Of a stretch of DNA of 42,227 bases, positions 33,030 to 42,227 are shown piece by piece; position 1 is the first letter of the stretch, and each line of letters opens with the position of its first letter. The stretch covers positions 1 to 42,227 of the forward strand of contig JAPLDE010000258.1 of the NCBI GenBank assembly GCA_026391855.1, read 5' to 3'. The notes beneath the pieces were generated by a model, which saw only the letters and a list, made by a program, of their open reading frames with translations, was not told the DNA's origin and did no database searches. The translations under genes were made by a program, and so were the position numbers. Origin of the DNA: Bacteroidota bacterium. GTDB taxonomy: Bacteria; Bacteroidota; Bacteroidia; Bacteroidales; CAIXZF01.

Positions 33030-35168
33030 ATGACGGGAAAAAAGGATCGTAAATCTTCGATGCAACCATTATTATCACCGGAAAAGTATATCCGGACCAA
33101 AGCAAGGCAACTGCCGCTATACAAGTGTTTCATCACAGAGAACTGGAAAGAAACCGGAGCTGCCAATATTGTTGTAAGCAGGTGTCAGCCCTCCGGAAAT
33201 TTTACTGTAGGTTTTTACTATGTCGATCTTTTTTGTTGCGGAGTGAAGGATACTTTGTACCTCTTCAATATTCCGGATTATGAGTTTGAGAACCTGATAA
33301 AAAATGATGAAACAGAAGCAATTCTTTTAGAATGCACCTATGAACTGGCGCATAATATTATTTATGGAGCGATTGCTTATGCAGAAGAGTTAGGTCTTAA
33401 GCCGCACAAGGACTGGAGTGTTACTCAGTACATCCTGGAGGAAGATACAGAGGATATAGAATTTATTGATATTCAGTTCGGAAGAAAGAACGGGAGGCCG
33501 ATGCTGATATCTACTTCGGAAGCCCATAAATCGCATGTCATGCGGACACTGGATAAGACCATCGGCAGGGATGCATACGACCTGGTTGAGGGTTTTGAGG
33601 GGTTAGGTGTTGATATGGATGATGAGTATGACGATATGGATGATGTAGAAGAAGAAGATGAGGATGATAACGAAACCTTCGATCCGGATGAAGCACCCCG
33701 GTTTCTGGATCTGTTCATAGGTGAAATCGTTAATAATTTATGGATATTGTACGATTCACCGGAAAGAAGGGCCGACAAACTGGATACGGTTGATCATATC
33801 TATAAAAACGACTATCCTTTAACGACAGATCCGCTCCAGGCTGAACTTTACAATATTACCGGGGAAGAAATTAAGTTGCTGCAGGACCTGTTCAATATCG
33901 TGATTGAAGATCCCGAGGCGGCCATTAACCGGTTGGCGCCCCTGGTTAAACAATACCCCCGCAACCCTATTATGCATAACTATTTAATGAAGGCCTGCTT
34001 TGAGGTTGGTCGCGACGAACAAGCAACCCAACTGATATTGGAGGGGTATGAAAAATTTCCCGATTACTTGCTTGCCCGCTGTAATTATGCCCATTATCTG
34101 ATTTCGGAAGAACGTTATGAGGAAGTACCTGCTGTTTTCGGTGGTGTCTTTGATCTTAAATTACTCTATCCTGATCGGAAAACATTTCATGTTTCGGAAT
34201 TCGAAAATTTTTATGACGTCATCGCACGTTATTACCTTGTGAAAGGACGTATTCGTAACGCCGACCACCTGATTTCCCAGCTAAGAAATATGGACCTGGA
34301 TACCGCTGATACGCCTTTCCACTCGGTGCTGAAACTATTGTGGCATAAAAAGCTCAGCCTTATGTTCGGCGGTCTGCCTGTGCTTGGTGGGTCCGAAATG
34401 GAAGGGTGGAAGCCTGCTTATAAGCACAATATCATTAAAAGGCTGCTTGAGAAAGGCGTGGATATCGATGAGTCTGTCTTGAGGAGCATCCTGGCTTTGC
34501 CTTCAGACGAGTGGGTTGCAGATCTCAAACAAGGCGTATTCGAAGCTTTCATCAAGGTTTACACAAACAGGAGTATCCTGTCGGGGGAAGAATGCCCGGA
34601 AATCGTAAGTCATGCTTTTTTCCTCATCGGGGAATGCGGCAACCCGGCAGAACTGGATTATCTGCTCGCGATACTCGGGCAGGATTACGAGATCCTTAAA
34701 CCTTTTTTCGGCGACCTTCTGACGGAAAAGGCATGGATGCCGGTTTACCGGCTGGGACAAGGCAGACTGGAAACCCTGTATGAATTCTGTATCAGCGAAT
34801 ATGAAGCGATAAATAAAAGCCTTGTCTCCCAGGCTTTGGTACAGATAGCCTTGCAGGAACCAACGAAAAAGGAAGAAGTCGCCGGAATATTCAGGCGACT
34901 ATTCGACTATTACCTGAATTTTGAGGAGTACAGTGAAGATGATCATGAGTTTATTAACGACCTTGCCTGGGATATCACCGACCTGCATGATCCGTCATTC
35001 ATCCCGGTCCTGAATACCTTCGATGAAAGGAAACTTCTTGATAAAGACATACTTGGTTCCCTCAACGAATTAGTGAAGGATATCAATGATCCATTCTATA
35101 AGCCATCCACCTGGCCTGTTCAGAATATCTTTGAGATTTACCGGGATGTGGTGAAGAATTGGAATTAA
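33030..35168 (+). CDS. Uncharacterised TPR-like protein with an acidic linker
   Basis: The product has about 712 residues from ATG 33030 and no signal peptide, so it is cytoplasmic. The N-terminal domain (YIRTKARQLPLYKCFITENW, VSRCQPSGNFTVGFYYVDLF, CCGVKDTLYLF) is one seen in several Bacteroidota proteins. A run of acidic residues (DMDDEYDDMDDVEEEDEDDN) links it to the rest. From about residue 280 helical hairpins with TPR-like spacing follow (AAINRLAPLVKQYPRNPIMH, ARCNYAHYLISEERYEEVPA), and later HEAT-like helices. A scaffold role is plausible, but no function is known. The gene is divergent from the YfhO-like gene. Confidence 0.75.
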   Translation: MTGKKDRKSSMQPLLSPEKYIRTKARQLPLYKCFITENWKETGAANIVVSRCQPSGNFTVGFYYVDLFCCGVKDTLYLFNIPDYEFENLIKNDETEAILLECTYELAHNIIYGAIAYAEELGLKPHKDWSVTQYILEEDTEDIEFIDIQFGRKNGRPMLISTSEAHKSHVMRTLDKTIGRDAYDLVEGFEGLGVDMDDEYDDMDDVEEEDEDDNETFDPDEAPRFLDLFIGEIVNNLWILYDSPERRADKLDTVDHIYKNDYPLTTDPLQAELYNITGEEIKLLQDLFNIVIEDPEAAINRLAPLVKQYPRNPIMHNYLMKACFEVGRDEQATQLILEGYEKFPDYLLARCNYAHYLISEERYEEVPAVFGGVFDLKLLYPDRKTFHVSEFENFYDVIARYYLVKGRIRNADHLISQLRNMDLDTADTPFHSVLKLLWHKKLSLMFGGLPVLGGSEMEGWKPAYKHNIIKRLLEKGVDIDESVLRSILALPSDEWVADLKQGVFEAFIKVYTNRSILSGEECPEIVSHAFFLIGECGNPAELDYLLAILGQDYEILKPFFGDLLTEKAWMPVYRLGQGRLETLYEFCISEYEAINKSLVSQALVQIALQEPTKKEEVAGIFRRLFDYYLNFEEYSEDDHEFINDLAWDITDLHDPSFIPVLNTFDERKLLDKDILGSLNELVKDINDPFYKPSTWPVQNIFEIYRDVVKNWN

Positions 35169-35422
35169 TTATTTGCTCCGCCAGAGTTCGCCACAAGTCA
35201 TTGATATACAGCGAGTCTCGCGGCAAATGGTTGCGATGGCCTGTTTGCCATCTGGGATATGAACCCGGAGAATGTACCTGAACTCATTCCTGAAAAGGAA
35301 ATTTATACGAAGTAGTAAGCTGTATAATGCGGGACTGATAAGAGGGCTAGAATGCAAGAAGGCAAGAATGAATTAACCCATTCTGCAGCTATCTATCCAT
35401 AATGTATTGATGATGAGAATTT
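35169..35422. other. Intergenic region, no gene recognised
   Basis: Between the TPR-like gene and the transposase remnant only a short open stretch on the plus strand (35204-35315, ANGCDGLFAIWDMNPENVPE, then LIPEKEIYTK and a stop) looks protein-like. It could be the end of a deleted gene, or chance. Confidence 0.3.
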
Positions 35423-35789
35423 TCATTTTTTTAACTTCGCCATTGTGCCACATGGATTTTTTTCTTGGGAGCGGGGAGGAAGGGTAATTAAGTTTGTTGT
35501 ATATCTCTTCAACTCTCTTACTACGACCAAACTGGCCATTTTGGTATCCTTCATCCGACCTTCATAATAGGTGTTTGTCAGGTGGTACAAAATGATCTTG
35601 TCTTCCGGATTGAACATCTCGTTGGGCCATCTCGACAGCTGCCCAACTGACTATAAAGAAGCAACCATGTGGAGAACCGAATCCGGCTGGATGAGCCGGT
35701 ATTTGTTGGACCATTCCCTGATCTTTTCCAGTTTTATCGATACTGGGGCCATTTTTTTCTTTTAACCCCCAAAAGTATAACCCCTCCAC
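35423..35789 (-). pseudogene. Remnant of an IS1634-type transposase
   Basis: On the minus strand, RWPNEMFNPEDKIILYHLTN followed by TYYEGRMKDTKMA matches the DDE core region of IS1634-family transposases, which usually reads DxxxLYDLTNTYFEG. After a shift of frame, QFGRSKR follows, the usual next motif (FGRSKEKR), and then the similarity ends. Another shift near 35610 separates the upstream part (WSNKYRLIQPDSVLHMVAS). Thus only an inner piece of about 110 codons with at least two frame lesions is left, of about 550 for the family. No terminal inverted repeats were found. Confidence 0.65.
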
Positions 35790-35804
35790 TCCCCAGTCAA
35801 TCGT

Positions 35805-35899
35805 GTCCGTCTTTACAATTAACTGGTATTAATTACAACAGACGTCATAACCATCTGTATATCTTTTAGATGCACGATTAACGCGTCCGTCTTTACAAT
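35805..35899. repeat. 15-bp direct repeat, 80 bases apart
   Basis: GTCCGTCTTTACAAT occurs at 35805-35819 and 35885-35899. The flanks are similar for a few more bases (CGTGTCCG and CGCGTCCG). The function is unknown. Confidence 0.6.
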
Positions 35900-36975
35900 C
35901 TGATTATAACGTGCCGTAAGGCTGCTCTGCTTGTTCCGGTCCCACTGCTTTTACCGGTTCTCTTTTACATAGTCCGCATGTGTCTCCCGGGAATTCCTCT
36001 GATAGAGATAACCCTTTGTCTTCCTAAATCTTCGCTTGGAACACTTACGCTTGCCTTTATATGATGGCTAAAAATGCAGGGGGTAAATTAAGTTATGAGA
36101 AGAACGGAATACTATATACTTGATATAGTGCAATATGCGTATTTATGAAAAAATATTTTGAACAATTGCAAAAAAAAATAATTAATTTTATCGTTGTATA
36201 AAAATTATTCTATATTAGTGGTATAAAAATGATTTCTATATTGCAGTGTGTTAATGTTATATTTAAGATTATATAATACAAGTTTCAACTAAATGTAACT
36301 TAATATTTATCTTTCAGTATAATAAGCAGGGATTTCCTTATTGAAAATGGTTTTTTATTTAACATATTATAAATCAGTGGTTTTCGTTAAAATTTTATAA
36401 AAGGGACGTGTCAATTAGGATTATGCAAAATCGTTAACTGTAGAATTTTGGTGTTATATGGTGAGTAACCATTAGTAAAAGTGAAAATATTAACAGACAG
36501 CCTATTCATAAACTTTTATTTTGTTATTAGATAAGGTTAGGATAAAGAAAAAGTTGAAGGTAAACCATTCAGATTGGATTGTAAGAACGTTTTCCACCGA
36601 CAATCACATCATGATCTTACCATCTTATTATAATAGAAGGCTACCAGTCTATACTGAAAATTGTTAAAATAATCAAGCAACAGCTGACAAATTATATCAC
36701 TATCGTTTTAATAATAAATAATTCCCTCTTCCCGGAAATGGAGGGGGCCTTCTTTTAAAAACTAATATATTAAAGCTAATAACCAGCGTGTTTACCCATT
36801 TATGATGGAAATTCCTGGTTTCACCGGAAGATATTCATTATAATTATCTGACAATTTGAGGATTAACAGATTATATATATCATATATTTCATAAGATTCA
36901 GCATGATTTTCAAATGTTTGATTCTTTATGATATTTGTTTTTTAAAAAAAATAGCAAAAACTTAAACCTTTCAAC
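35900..36975. other. AT-rich, gene-free region upstream of the giant surface protein
   Basis: About 1 kb holds no convincing gene. The G+C content falls sharply from about 36100. A near-repeat of GTATAAAAATNATTCTATATT occurs at 36196-36216 and 36221-36242. A weak hairpin CCCTC/GAGGG at about 36724-36746 is followed by a T-rich run. Long AT-rich leaders are common before large surface-protein genes and may hold several regulatory sites; no TAnnTTTG box could be fixed. Confidence 0.4.
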
Positions 36976-39900
36976 ATGAAAACGAAAATTTTACAAACGA
37001 CATTGTTAACAAAATCGTTTTTAATTCTTTATCTGCTTTTAGCAATGACAGACTCCTGGGCACTTCCCTCTGCTATCCACGATACTTACGTAAATGGTAG
37101 TACTGGCAATGACCTATGGAATGGATCTTACCCAACATATCAGGGTGGTACTGTCGGACCAAAAGCTACAATCCAGGCAGCTATCAATGCGGCTGGTTCC
37201 GGTTATGTGATTCATGTTGCTGCAGGGACCTATACCGAGCAGCTGAACATTGACAAATCCATTACCATTCAAGGGGCTGGAAGTTCCAATACTCATATTA
37301 TCTCACCGGCTCCTTCAGGGATGACGATTTATGACAGTTATGGGTCAAAGTCACCTGATGCAAGATATATATCACGCCGGGCTGCCAACATCCCACTGGT
37401 CAGGATCGTAGCTTCCAACGTGGTATTTGACGGATTTCATGTTAATATGAACAATCAAATTTTCCTTGACATCAAAGGGAGCTATGCTATAAATTATTGC
37501 AAGGGCGTTGGGATCCTCATCGACCATGTAGAGACTACTCCTGGAACCCCGGATGTTTTCACAGGTATACAGGTCATTAACAACCAGGTAGACGGGATGA
37601 GTTTCGGTGACCAGGGAGATGCAGTAAAAATCCTGGGAAGTGCTACAGCACTAATATCGAGCAACATAATCTATGACTATGGTGTAGGTGGAATATCTGC
37701 CCAAGCCGTTGATCTTCCAATAAGAGCAGCCTACTACCCTAGTGTCACCATAAACGGAAACACTATTTATGGCGGGATTGGCAGCGGCACCAGGGGAAAT
37801 ACAGATTTCCTGGGGATCGGATACTGGAGCGGAGCGACCGGAACGGCCAACCTGAACACAATACTTAATACACCGGATGTATATTCTGACAACACTGCCT
37901 GTGGTTCTGCACTCAATGCCTGGACTCCCAGGGCAGTATCTTTTACTAACAATACAGTTATGTTACAGGGTGGCGGCACCGGACTGGGCTGGGGAGGACA
38001 ATTCTTTGAGTCCTCAAACCTGATACTGTCGGGCAATACAATTGTAAATCAGGAATTTGCAGGGGCAGTATTATATAACCCCATCCTTACCATCAGCGGT
38101 AATACCATTCAAAACAATACAGACGGGTTCCTGGTCGACAACCAGACTTCCGGCAGCGTTACCATGACTAACAACAGTTTCACCGGGACCGCTACCGGAC
38201 ATTATGCAGTGAAGGTAGGCGGCGAAGCAGGTACTCCGAGCGGAACAACCTATGGTGCCTGGAACGGGCTTTCCACCGTCATAGTAAATGCCCATGGCAA
38301 CTGGTGGGGCGATGCAAGCGGGGCAAAGCAAACATCTACCAATCCAAGTGGAACCGGGAGCGAAGTAACAGATCTCGTTTCTTATGTTCCCTGGCTTGGC
38401 CTTGTCCCAGGATCAGTTCCCATGACATATGTAACTAATAATGAAGGCAGTATCGCGGATGTCATTGCTATTGCTCAAGACGGGGATAGAATAGAAATCA
38501 GAGCAGGTAGTTATACTGAAACGATAACTGTTAATAAACATGTAACCCTTGCTCCCGGTGCAAGCCCCGGCTGCGTTGATGTTACAGGCGATTTTACCCT
38601 CATTTCCGGTAGTACACTGGAAATGGAAGTTAATGGAACTACTGCCTGTACGCAGTATGATAAAATCACTGTAAGCGGGACAGTAACTCTCGGTGGTGCT
38701 ACACTGTCTCTTCCGGTGGGTTATATTCCATTGGTTGGCGACTATTATACTCTTATAGATGGATCAAGCGCTATTGTTGGTCAATTTGCACAAGGAACTT
38801 CCATAACTGTCGGCAGTTATGTCTTCTCCATTAATTATGCAGGAGGTGGTGATGGATTTGACGTGGTTGTGACTATGACTGGCTGCGTACCAGGGTTGGT
38901 CCATAATACAAGCTTAGGCACCAGCTATTGTTTTATCCAGGATGCCATAAACCATGCCAGCCCGGGAAATACAATTACAGTTGACAACGGGACCTTTAAT
39001 GAACATGTAATCATTAACAAAGCCAACCTGACCTTAAAAAACACTACTTCTGCCACACCGGTAATAAATGGTGCAGGAACGGGAACAGTTGTTACCATAA
39101 CAGCTAATGGGGTGACCTTTGACGGATTCAACGTTCAAAATTCCGGATCCAATCCCGCCGCTGATGCCGGTGTTAAACTTGACAATATTACAGGATGTAC
39201 AGTTATAAGAAATACTGTGACAGGAAACGCCAATGGAATTGTCGAACTGACTGGTTCCGGCAACTTCATGTCAAGCAATACCGTTAACACTAATACTTAT
39301 TATGGTATTGCCATTGTTGCAGGAATCGGCAATACTATCAACCTGAACACTATTTCGGGTAATGGACTTGATGCCATTGCACTGGATAACGCATCTGTAG
39401 GAGGAGGACCTGTTACCATGGGTTCAACAGGTAACTTCATCAGAGGCAATAATATCACCAGTAATCGTGATGGTATATTCCTGGGAGAGAACTGTGATAA
39501 CAACCAGATTACAAACACAAACCAGATTAACTCTGCTACAGGCACTGGTGTAAATCTCTGGAGAAGTGACGGGCAGACGATCACCGACAATGTAATCCAA
39601 AGTGCCAGCATCGGCATCCGGCTGTTAGGCTCTTCAAACAATACTATTACAGGTAACACGGTTACATCTAATGGTGTCGGAGTAAAAATCGATCCAAGCT
39701 GGCAAAGTGGTGTTTGGTACCAATGCCTCAATAATACTATCAGCCAAAATAACATGTCCGGTAATACTAACTTTGGTATGCAGGCTGATAATGTTCAGCA
39801 GGTCGGAGATATAAATGCTGTTCAAAACTGGTGGGGAGCTGCAAGCGGACCATACAACACTCCTAACAATACCTGCGGAACAGGGAATTCTGTTACCGCC

Positions 39901-42227
39901 AATATAAACTTCATGCCCTGGTGGACAACATCCACTGGTGGTTCCGGATTGCTTGGTGTTAACAACACCACACTTGGCAGATACTATTGCAAAATCCAGG
40001 ATGCCATTGACGGTGCCAACCCGGGAAATACAATTACAGTTGACAATGGGACCTTTAATGAACATATAATCATTAACAAAGCCAACCTGACTGTGAAAAA
40101 CACCACTTCTGCCACACCGGTAATAAATGGTTCAGGAACGGGAACAGTTGTTGCTATAACAGCTAATGGGGTGACTTTTGAAGGATTCAACGTTCAAAAT
40201 TCCGGAAACACCCAAATTGATGTAGGCATCCTTCTCGGAACAGTCACTGGTCCTGGTACAGGTACCGGAGTTACTGGTTGTACAGTTCAGAATAATACAC
40301 TTACAACTAATGTTCAGGGAATCGTATTAGCATTTAGCTCGACAAATACAATCAAGTCTAACACCTTAACGGCCAATGGCACTAACCCTGGTTTTGGTAT
40401 CTTGTTGGGTGCATCTTCCAGCAATACTATTGAATCAAATATCATTTCTAATGAAGTTGCCAGTGGTATTTACTTAGATAATGAATCTGTATTTGGTGGT
40501 TCATCACCTTATTCCTTAGGATCAACAAGCAATACCATCAATTTGAATACGATTAACAACACTACTAGTGGGGAATCGCTTAATCTTGGAGAAATCTGTA
40601 ATTCGAACATTGTCACAACGAATACTATTGACGGTGGATCCTATGGAATTCATATCTGGAAGTCCAATCTTCAAACGATTACAGGCAATATCATCCATAA
40701 TTGTACGATCCAACCCGGTCCTGGAAAATCTGCTGTAGCTATTCGGTTAAGGAATGCTCAGAACAATAACATCACTGACAACACGATAACCTTAAATATG
40801 AAAGGGTTTGAAATAGTTGCCAATGAAGCACCTTATTGTACCGGTAACACTATTCATCAAAACAATATCTCATCTAATGGGTCTGGCATGGATGCTTCCC
40901 CATCACTCGGAAACTATATTGTTGATGCCACCAATAATTATTGGGGAGCTGCAAGCGGACCATACAACACTCCTAACAATACCTGCGGAACAGGGAATTC
41001 TGTTACCGCCTATGTAAACTTCATGCCCTGGTGGACAACATCCACTGGTGGTTCCGGATTGCTTGGTGTTAACAACACCACACTTGGCCGGTACTATTGC
41101 GAAATCCAGGATGCTATTAATGATGCCATTACTGGCGATGTGATCAAAATAGCTGGAGGAACCTATTTATTATCCGTTGACGCAACCGGCGGAAAAAACA
41201 TTACGCTATCCCCGGGTTCAAGCCCGGCCTGTGTCACAATTTCAGGCCTAGCTATAGACGCCGGTGATGTCCTTGACATGGAAGTGAATGGAACCACGGC
41301 CTGCGATGATTACGACAAATTTATTGTCAACGGAGATGTTTCCCTCGGTGGTGCTTCGTTAAATTTTATCCTGGGTTATGCACCAAGCAGCAGCGATGTG
41401 TATACAATATTAGACAAAACTACACCAGGTGCAATTACAGGTACTTTTTCAGGTTTAGCTGAGGGTGCTTTTTTCACTGCTGATTTTAGTTCAATTACCT
41501 ATAGTTTCAAAATATCCTATGTTGGAGGTGATGGTAATGATGTAGTGATTACTTACTACAATGAAGCAACAGCACTGTCATGGCTTCAGGCCAACACCAT
41601 ACTTAGCTCAGTTTCTGGGACGATTGCCGACATGACAGCTACTTTCCCGGCAAGCATACCTCCTGTGATCATTGCAGCGCCTTATCAAATCAACTCACGG
41701 ATAACCCTGGGTGGTGATGCTATACCGACCGGCAGCACACTGGATATCCAGGTCACGATAGATGGCGCCGGACCTTTTCCTTACGTGACAGGCGCATCGA
41801 TTCCATCCAGCCCGTTCTGGGTCACCGATCTGTTTACCCCGGCTGCAACACCGGCAGACTTTGACGCTGGTTATGGCGGTCATGTCGAGATTTACTCAAT
41901 CACCATCAACAGTGCTGGTGGCAATCCGCTGGCGCTTAATGGTACAGCGTTAATTGAATCGATTATCTCTAAGAATGGGTTCTCAACAAACACAGTACTG
42001 GATGACATCAGCCTGACCTTCACAATTCCCCCGGATGAAGCAGCCGCCCTTGCATGGCTTCAGGCCAACACCATACTTAGCTCAGTTTCTGGGACGATTG
42101 CCGACATGACAGCTACTTTCCCGGCAAGCATACCTCCTGTGATCGTTTCAGCGCCTTATCAAATCAACTCACGGATAACCCTGGGTGGTGATGCTATACC
42201 GACCGGCAGCACACTGGATATCCAGGT
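36976..42227 (+). CDS. Giant modular beta-helix surface protein, 3' partial
   Basis: The frame from ATG 36976 stays open to the window edge (1750 codons). The signal peptide spans about 30 residues and ends near DSWA. Three right-handed beta-helix domains follow, each starting with an IQxAI...GxTIxVxxGTYxE motif (37160, 38935, 40000) and each ending with NWWGxASG or NYWGAASG (38293, 39827, 40936). Two domains of another kind, GxxYDKxxVxGxVxLGGAxL with a DGNDVV-type end, lie at 38547-38880 and 41206-41555, like those in autotransporter passengers. A third domain type is repeated at 41580 and 42055. The protein is probably exported by T9SS and may be an adhesin or polysaccharide-binding protein; the sorting domain would lie past the window. 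Confidence 0.88.
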   Translation, partial: MKTKILQTTLLTKSFLILYLLLAMTDSWALPSAIHDTYVNGSTGNDLWNGSYPTYQGGTVGPKATIQAAINAAGSGYVIHVAAGTYTEQLNIDKSITIQGAGSSNTHIISPAPSGMTIYDSYGSKSPDARYISRRAANIPLVRIVASNVVFDGFHVNMNNQIFLDIKGSYAINYCKGVGILIDHVETTPGTPDVFTGIQVINNQVDGMSFGDQGDAVKILGSATALISSNIIYDYGVGGISAQAVDLPIRAAYYPSVTINGNTIYGGIGSGTRGNTDFLGIGYWSGATGTANLNTILNTPDVYSDNTACGSALNAWTPRAVSFTNNTVMLQGGGTGLGWGGQFFESSNLILSGNTIVNQEFAGAVLYNPILTISGNTIQNNTDGFLVDNQTSGSVTMTNNSFTGTATGHYAVKVGGEAGTPSGTTYGAWNGLSTVIVNAHGNWWGDASGAKQTSTNPSGTGSEVTDLVSYVPWLGLVPGSVPMTYVTNNEGSIADVIAIAQDGDRIEIRAGSYTETITVNKHVTLAPGASPGCVDVTGDFTLISGSTLEMEVNGTTACTQYDKITVSGTVTLGGATLSLPVGYIPLVGDYYTLIDGSSAIVGQFAQGTSITVGSYVFSINYAGGGDGFDVVVTMTGCVPGLVHNTSLGTSYCFIQDAINHASPGNTITVDNGTFNEHVIINKANLTLKNTTSATPVINGAGTGTVVTITANGVTFDGFNVQNSGSNPAADAGVKLDNITGCTVIRNTVTGNANGIVELTGSGNFMSSNTVNTNTYYGIAIVAGIGNTINLNTISGNGLDAIALDNASVGGGPVTMGSTGNFIRGNNITSNRDGIFLGENCDNNQITNTNQINSATGTGVNLWRSDGQTITDNVIQSASIGIRLLGSSNNTITGNTVTSNGVGVKIDPSWQSGVWYQCLNNTISQNNMSGNTNFGMQADNVQQVGDINAVQNWWGAASGPYNTPNNTCGTGNSVTANINFMPWWTTSTGGSGLLGVNNTTLGRYYCKIQDAIDGANPGNTITVDNGTFNEHIIINKANLTVKNTTSATPVINGSGTGTVVAITANGVTFEGFNVQNSGNTQIDVGILLGTVTGPGTGTGVTGCTVQNNTLTTNVQGIVLAFSSTNTIKSNTLTANGTNPGFGILLGASSSNTIESNIISNEVASGIYLDNESVFGGSSPYSLGSTSNTINLNTINNTTSGESLNLGEICNSNIVTTNTIDGGSYGIHIWKSNLQTITGNIIHNCTIQPGPGKSAVAIRLRNAQNNNITDNTITLNMKGFEIVANEAPYCTGNTIHQNNISSNGSGMDASPSLGNYIVDATNNYWGAASGPYNTPNNTCGTGNSVTAYVNFMPWWTTSTGGSGLLGVNNTTLGRYYCEIQDAINDAITGDVIKIAGGTYLLSVDATGGKNITLSPGSSPACVTISGLAIDAGDVLDMEVNGTTACDDYDKFIVNGDVSLGGASLNFILGYAPSSSDVYTILDKTTPGAITGTFSGLAEGAFFTADFSSITYSFKISYVGGDGNDVVITYYNEATALSWLQANTILSSVSGTIADMTATFPASIPPVIIAAPYQINSRITLGGDAIPTGSTLDIQVTIDGAGPFPYVTGASIPSSPFWVTDLFTPAATPADFDAGYGGHVEIYSITINSAGGNPLALNGTALIESIISKNGFSTNTVLDDISLTFTIPPDEAAALAWLQANTILSSVSGTIADMTATFPASIPPVIVSAPYQINSRITLGGDAIPTGSTLDIQ
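38941..39146 (+). repeat. Intragenic repeat A of the giant surface protein (second copy 40000-40205)
   Basis: About 206 bases (GNTITVDNGTFNEH part) recur 1059 bases later with about 15 differences. The spacing is 353 codons, so the reading frame is kept. It marks the front of beta-helix domains 2 and 3. Confidence 0.85.
39832..39978 (+). repeat. Intragenic repeat B of the giant surface protein (second copy 40942-41088)
   Basis: 147 bases (WGAASGPYNTPNNTCGTGNS to NNTTLG) recur almost exactly, 1110 bases (370 codons) apart. The only differences seen are in the AATATA/TATGTA bases. This block closes each beta-helix and links to the next domain. Confidence 0.88.
41581..41753 (+). repeat. Intragenic repeat C of the giant surface protein (second copy from 42055)
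   Basis: 173 bases (WLQANTILSSVSGTIADMTA to DIQV) recur 474 bases later (158 codons), with differences only around ATCATTGCAGCG/ATCGTTTCAGCG. The second copy is cut by the window end, so the number of units is unknown. Confidence 0.88.

Noticed and set aside
37114..40713. Several minus-strand open frames within the giant surface protein
   Set aside because: They are shadows of a single plus-strand frame open for 1750 codons with clear beta-helix repeats.

Overview
The window looks like chromosomal DNA of a member of the Bacteroidota, probably a Bacteroidales/Marinilabiliales-type organism from an environmental or metagenomic source. The signs are repeated TAnnTTTG-type -7 promoter boxes with no obvious Shine-Dalgarno sites, abundant outer-membrane barrels and lipoproteins, a leucine-rich-repeat protein that ends in a type IX secretion (T9SS) sorting-domain-like sequence, a bacterial group II geranylgeranylglyceryl-phosphate synthase, a Rh-type ammonium channel, and a giant beta-helix surface protein. 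No rRNA, tRNA, CRISPR array or complete insertion sequence with terminal inverted repeats was recognised.

Layout. 1-1.9 kb: the 3' end of a secreted LRR/Ig-like protein with a frameshifted tail, then a MNT nucleotidyltransferase gene and a hepT toxin gene that is cut short. 1.9-7.9 kb: a minus-strand operon metH-metF-pcrB-lipoprotein (methyl cycle plus polyprenylglyceryl-phosphate synthesis). 8-11.4 kb: an accessory zone with an AlkA-like glycosylase, a REP-associated tyrosine transposase (RAYT) amid REP-like hairpins and a 98-bp exact direct repeat, and an Mrr-like restriction enzyme inactivated by one stop codon and bordered by ACGTTA motifs. 11.4-19.2 kb: a GH125 alpha-mannosidase, an intact MNT/HEPN pair, a frameshifted Rh-type ammonium channel, ahcY with a 4-bp duplication near its end, a Rieske-like lipoprotein lacking the ligand histidines, a small lipoprotein and a sensor histidine kinase with a duplicated sensor module. 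19.3-22 kb: remnants of a DUF4143 ATPase and of a nitroreductase, then a large secreted protein. 22.4-35.2 kb: arginine deiminase, a phosphoesterase, two outer-membrane barrels, an unusual fusion of a GPP34 (GOLPH3-like) domain to a YdeP-type molybdopterin oxidoreductase, a YfhO-like membrane protein and an uncharacterised 713-residue protein. 35.2-37 kb: a gene-poor AT-rich stretch with an IS1634-type transposase remnant. 37-42.2 kb: the start of a giant modular beta-helix protein that runs off the window.

How the genes work together. MetF supplies methyl-tetrahydrofolate to MetH, which remethylates homocysteine, and AhcY about 7 kb away returns homocysteine from S-adenosylhomocysteine, so most of the activated methyl cycle is here. 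The Rh channel and arginine deiminase both touch ammonia, but nothing in the sequence links them. Two MNT/HEPN loci, the dead Mrr gene, the RAYT and several gene stumps show an accessory zone with much turnover. At least seven genes carry frame lesions (LRR, hepT, mrr, Rh channel, ahcY, DUF4143 ATPase, transposase). Some (ahcY, Rh channel) are single small indels in otherwise perfect genes and could be sequencing or assembly errors; others (hepT, ATPase, nitroreductase) are clear deletions. The most novel-looking item is the GPP34-molybdopterin oxidoreductase fusion.
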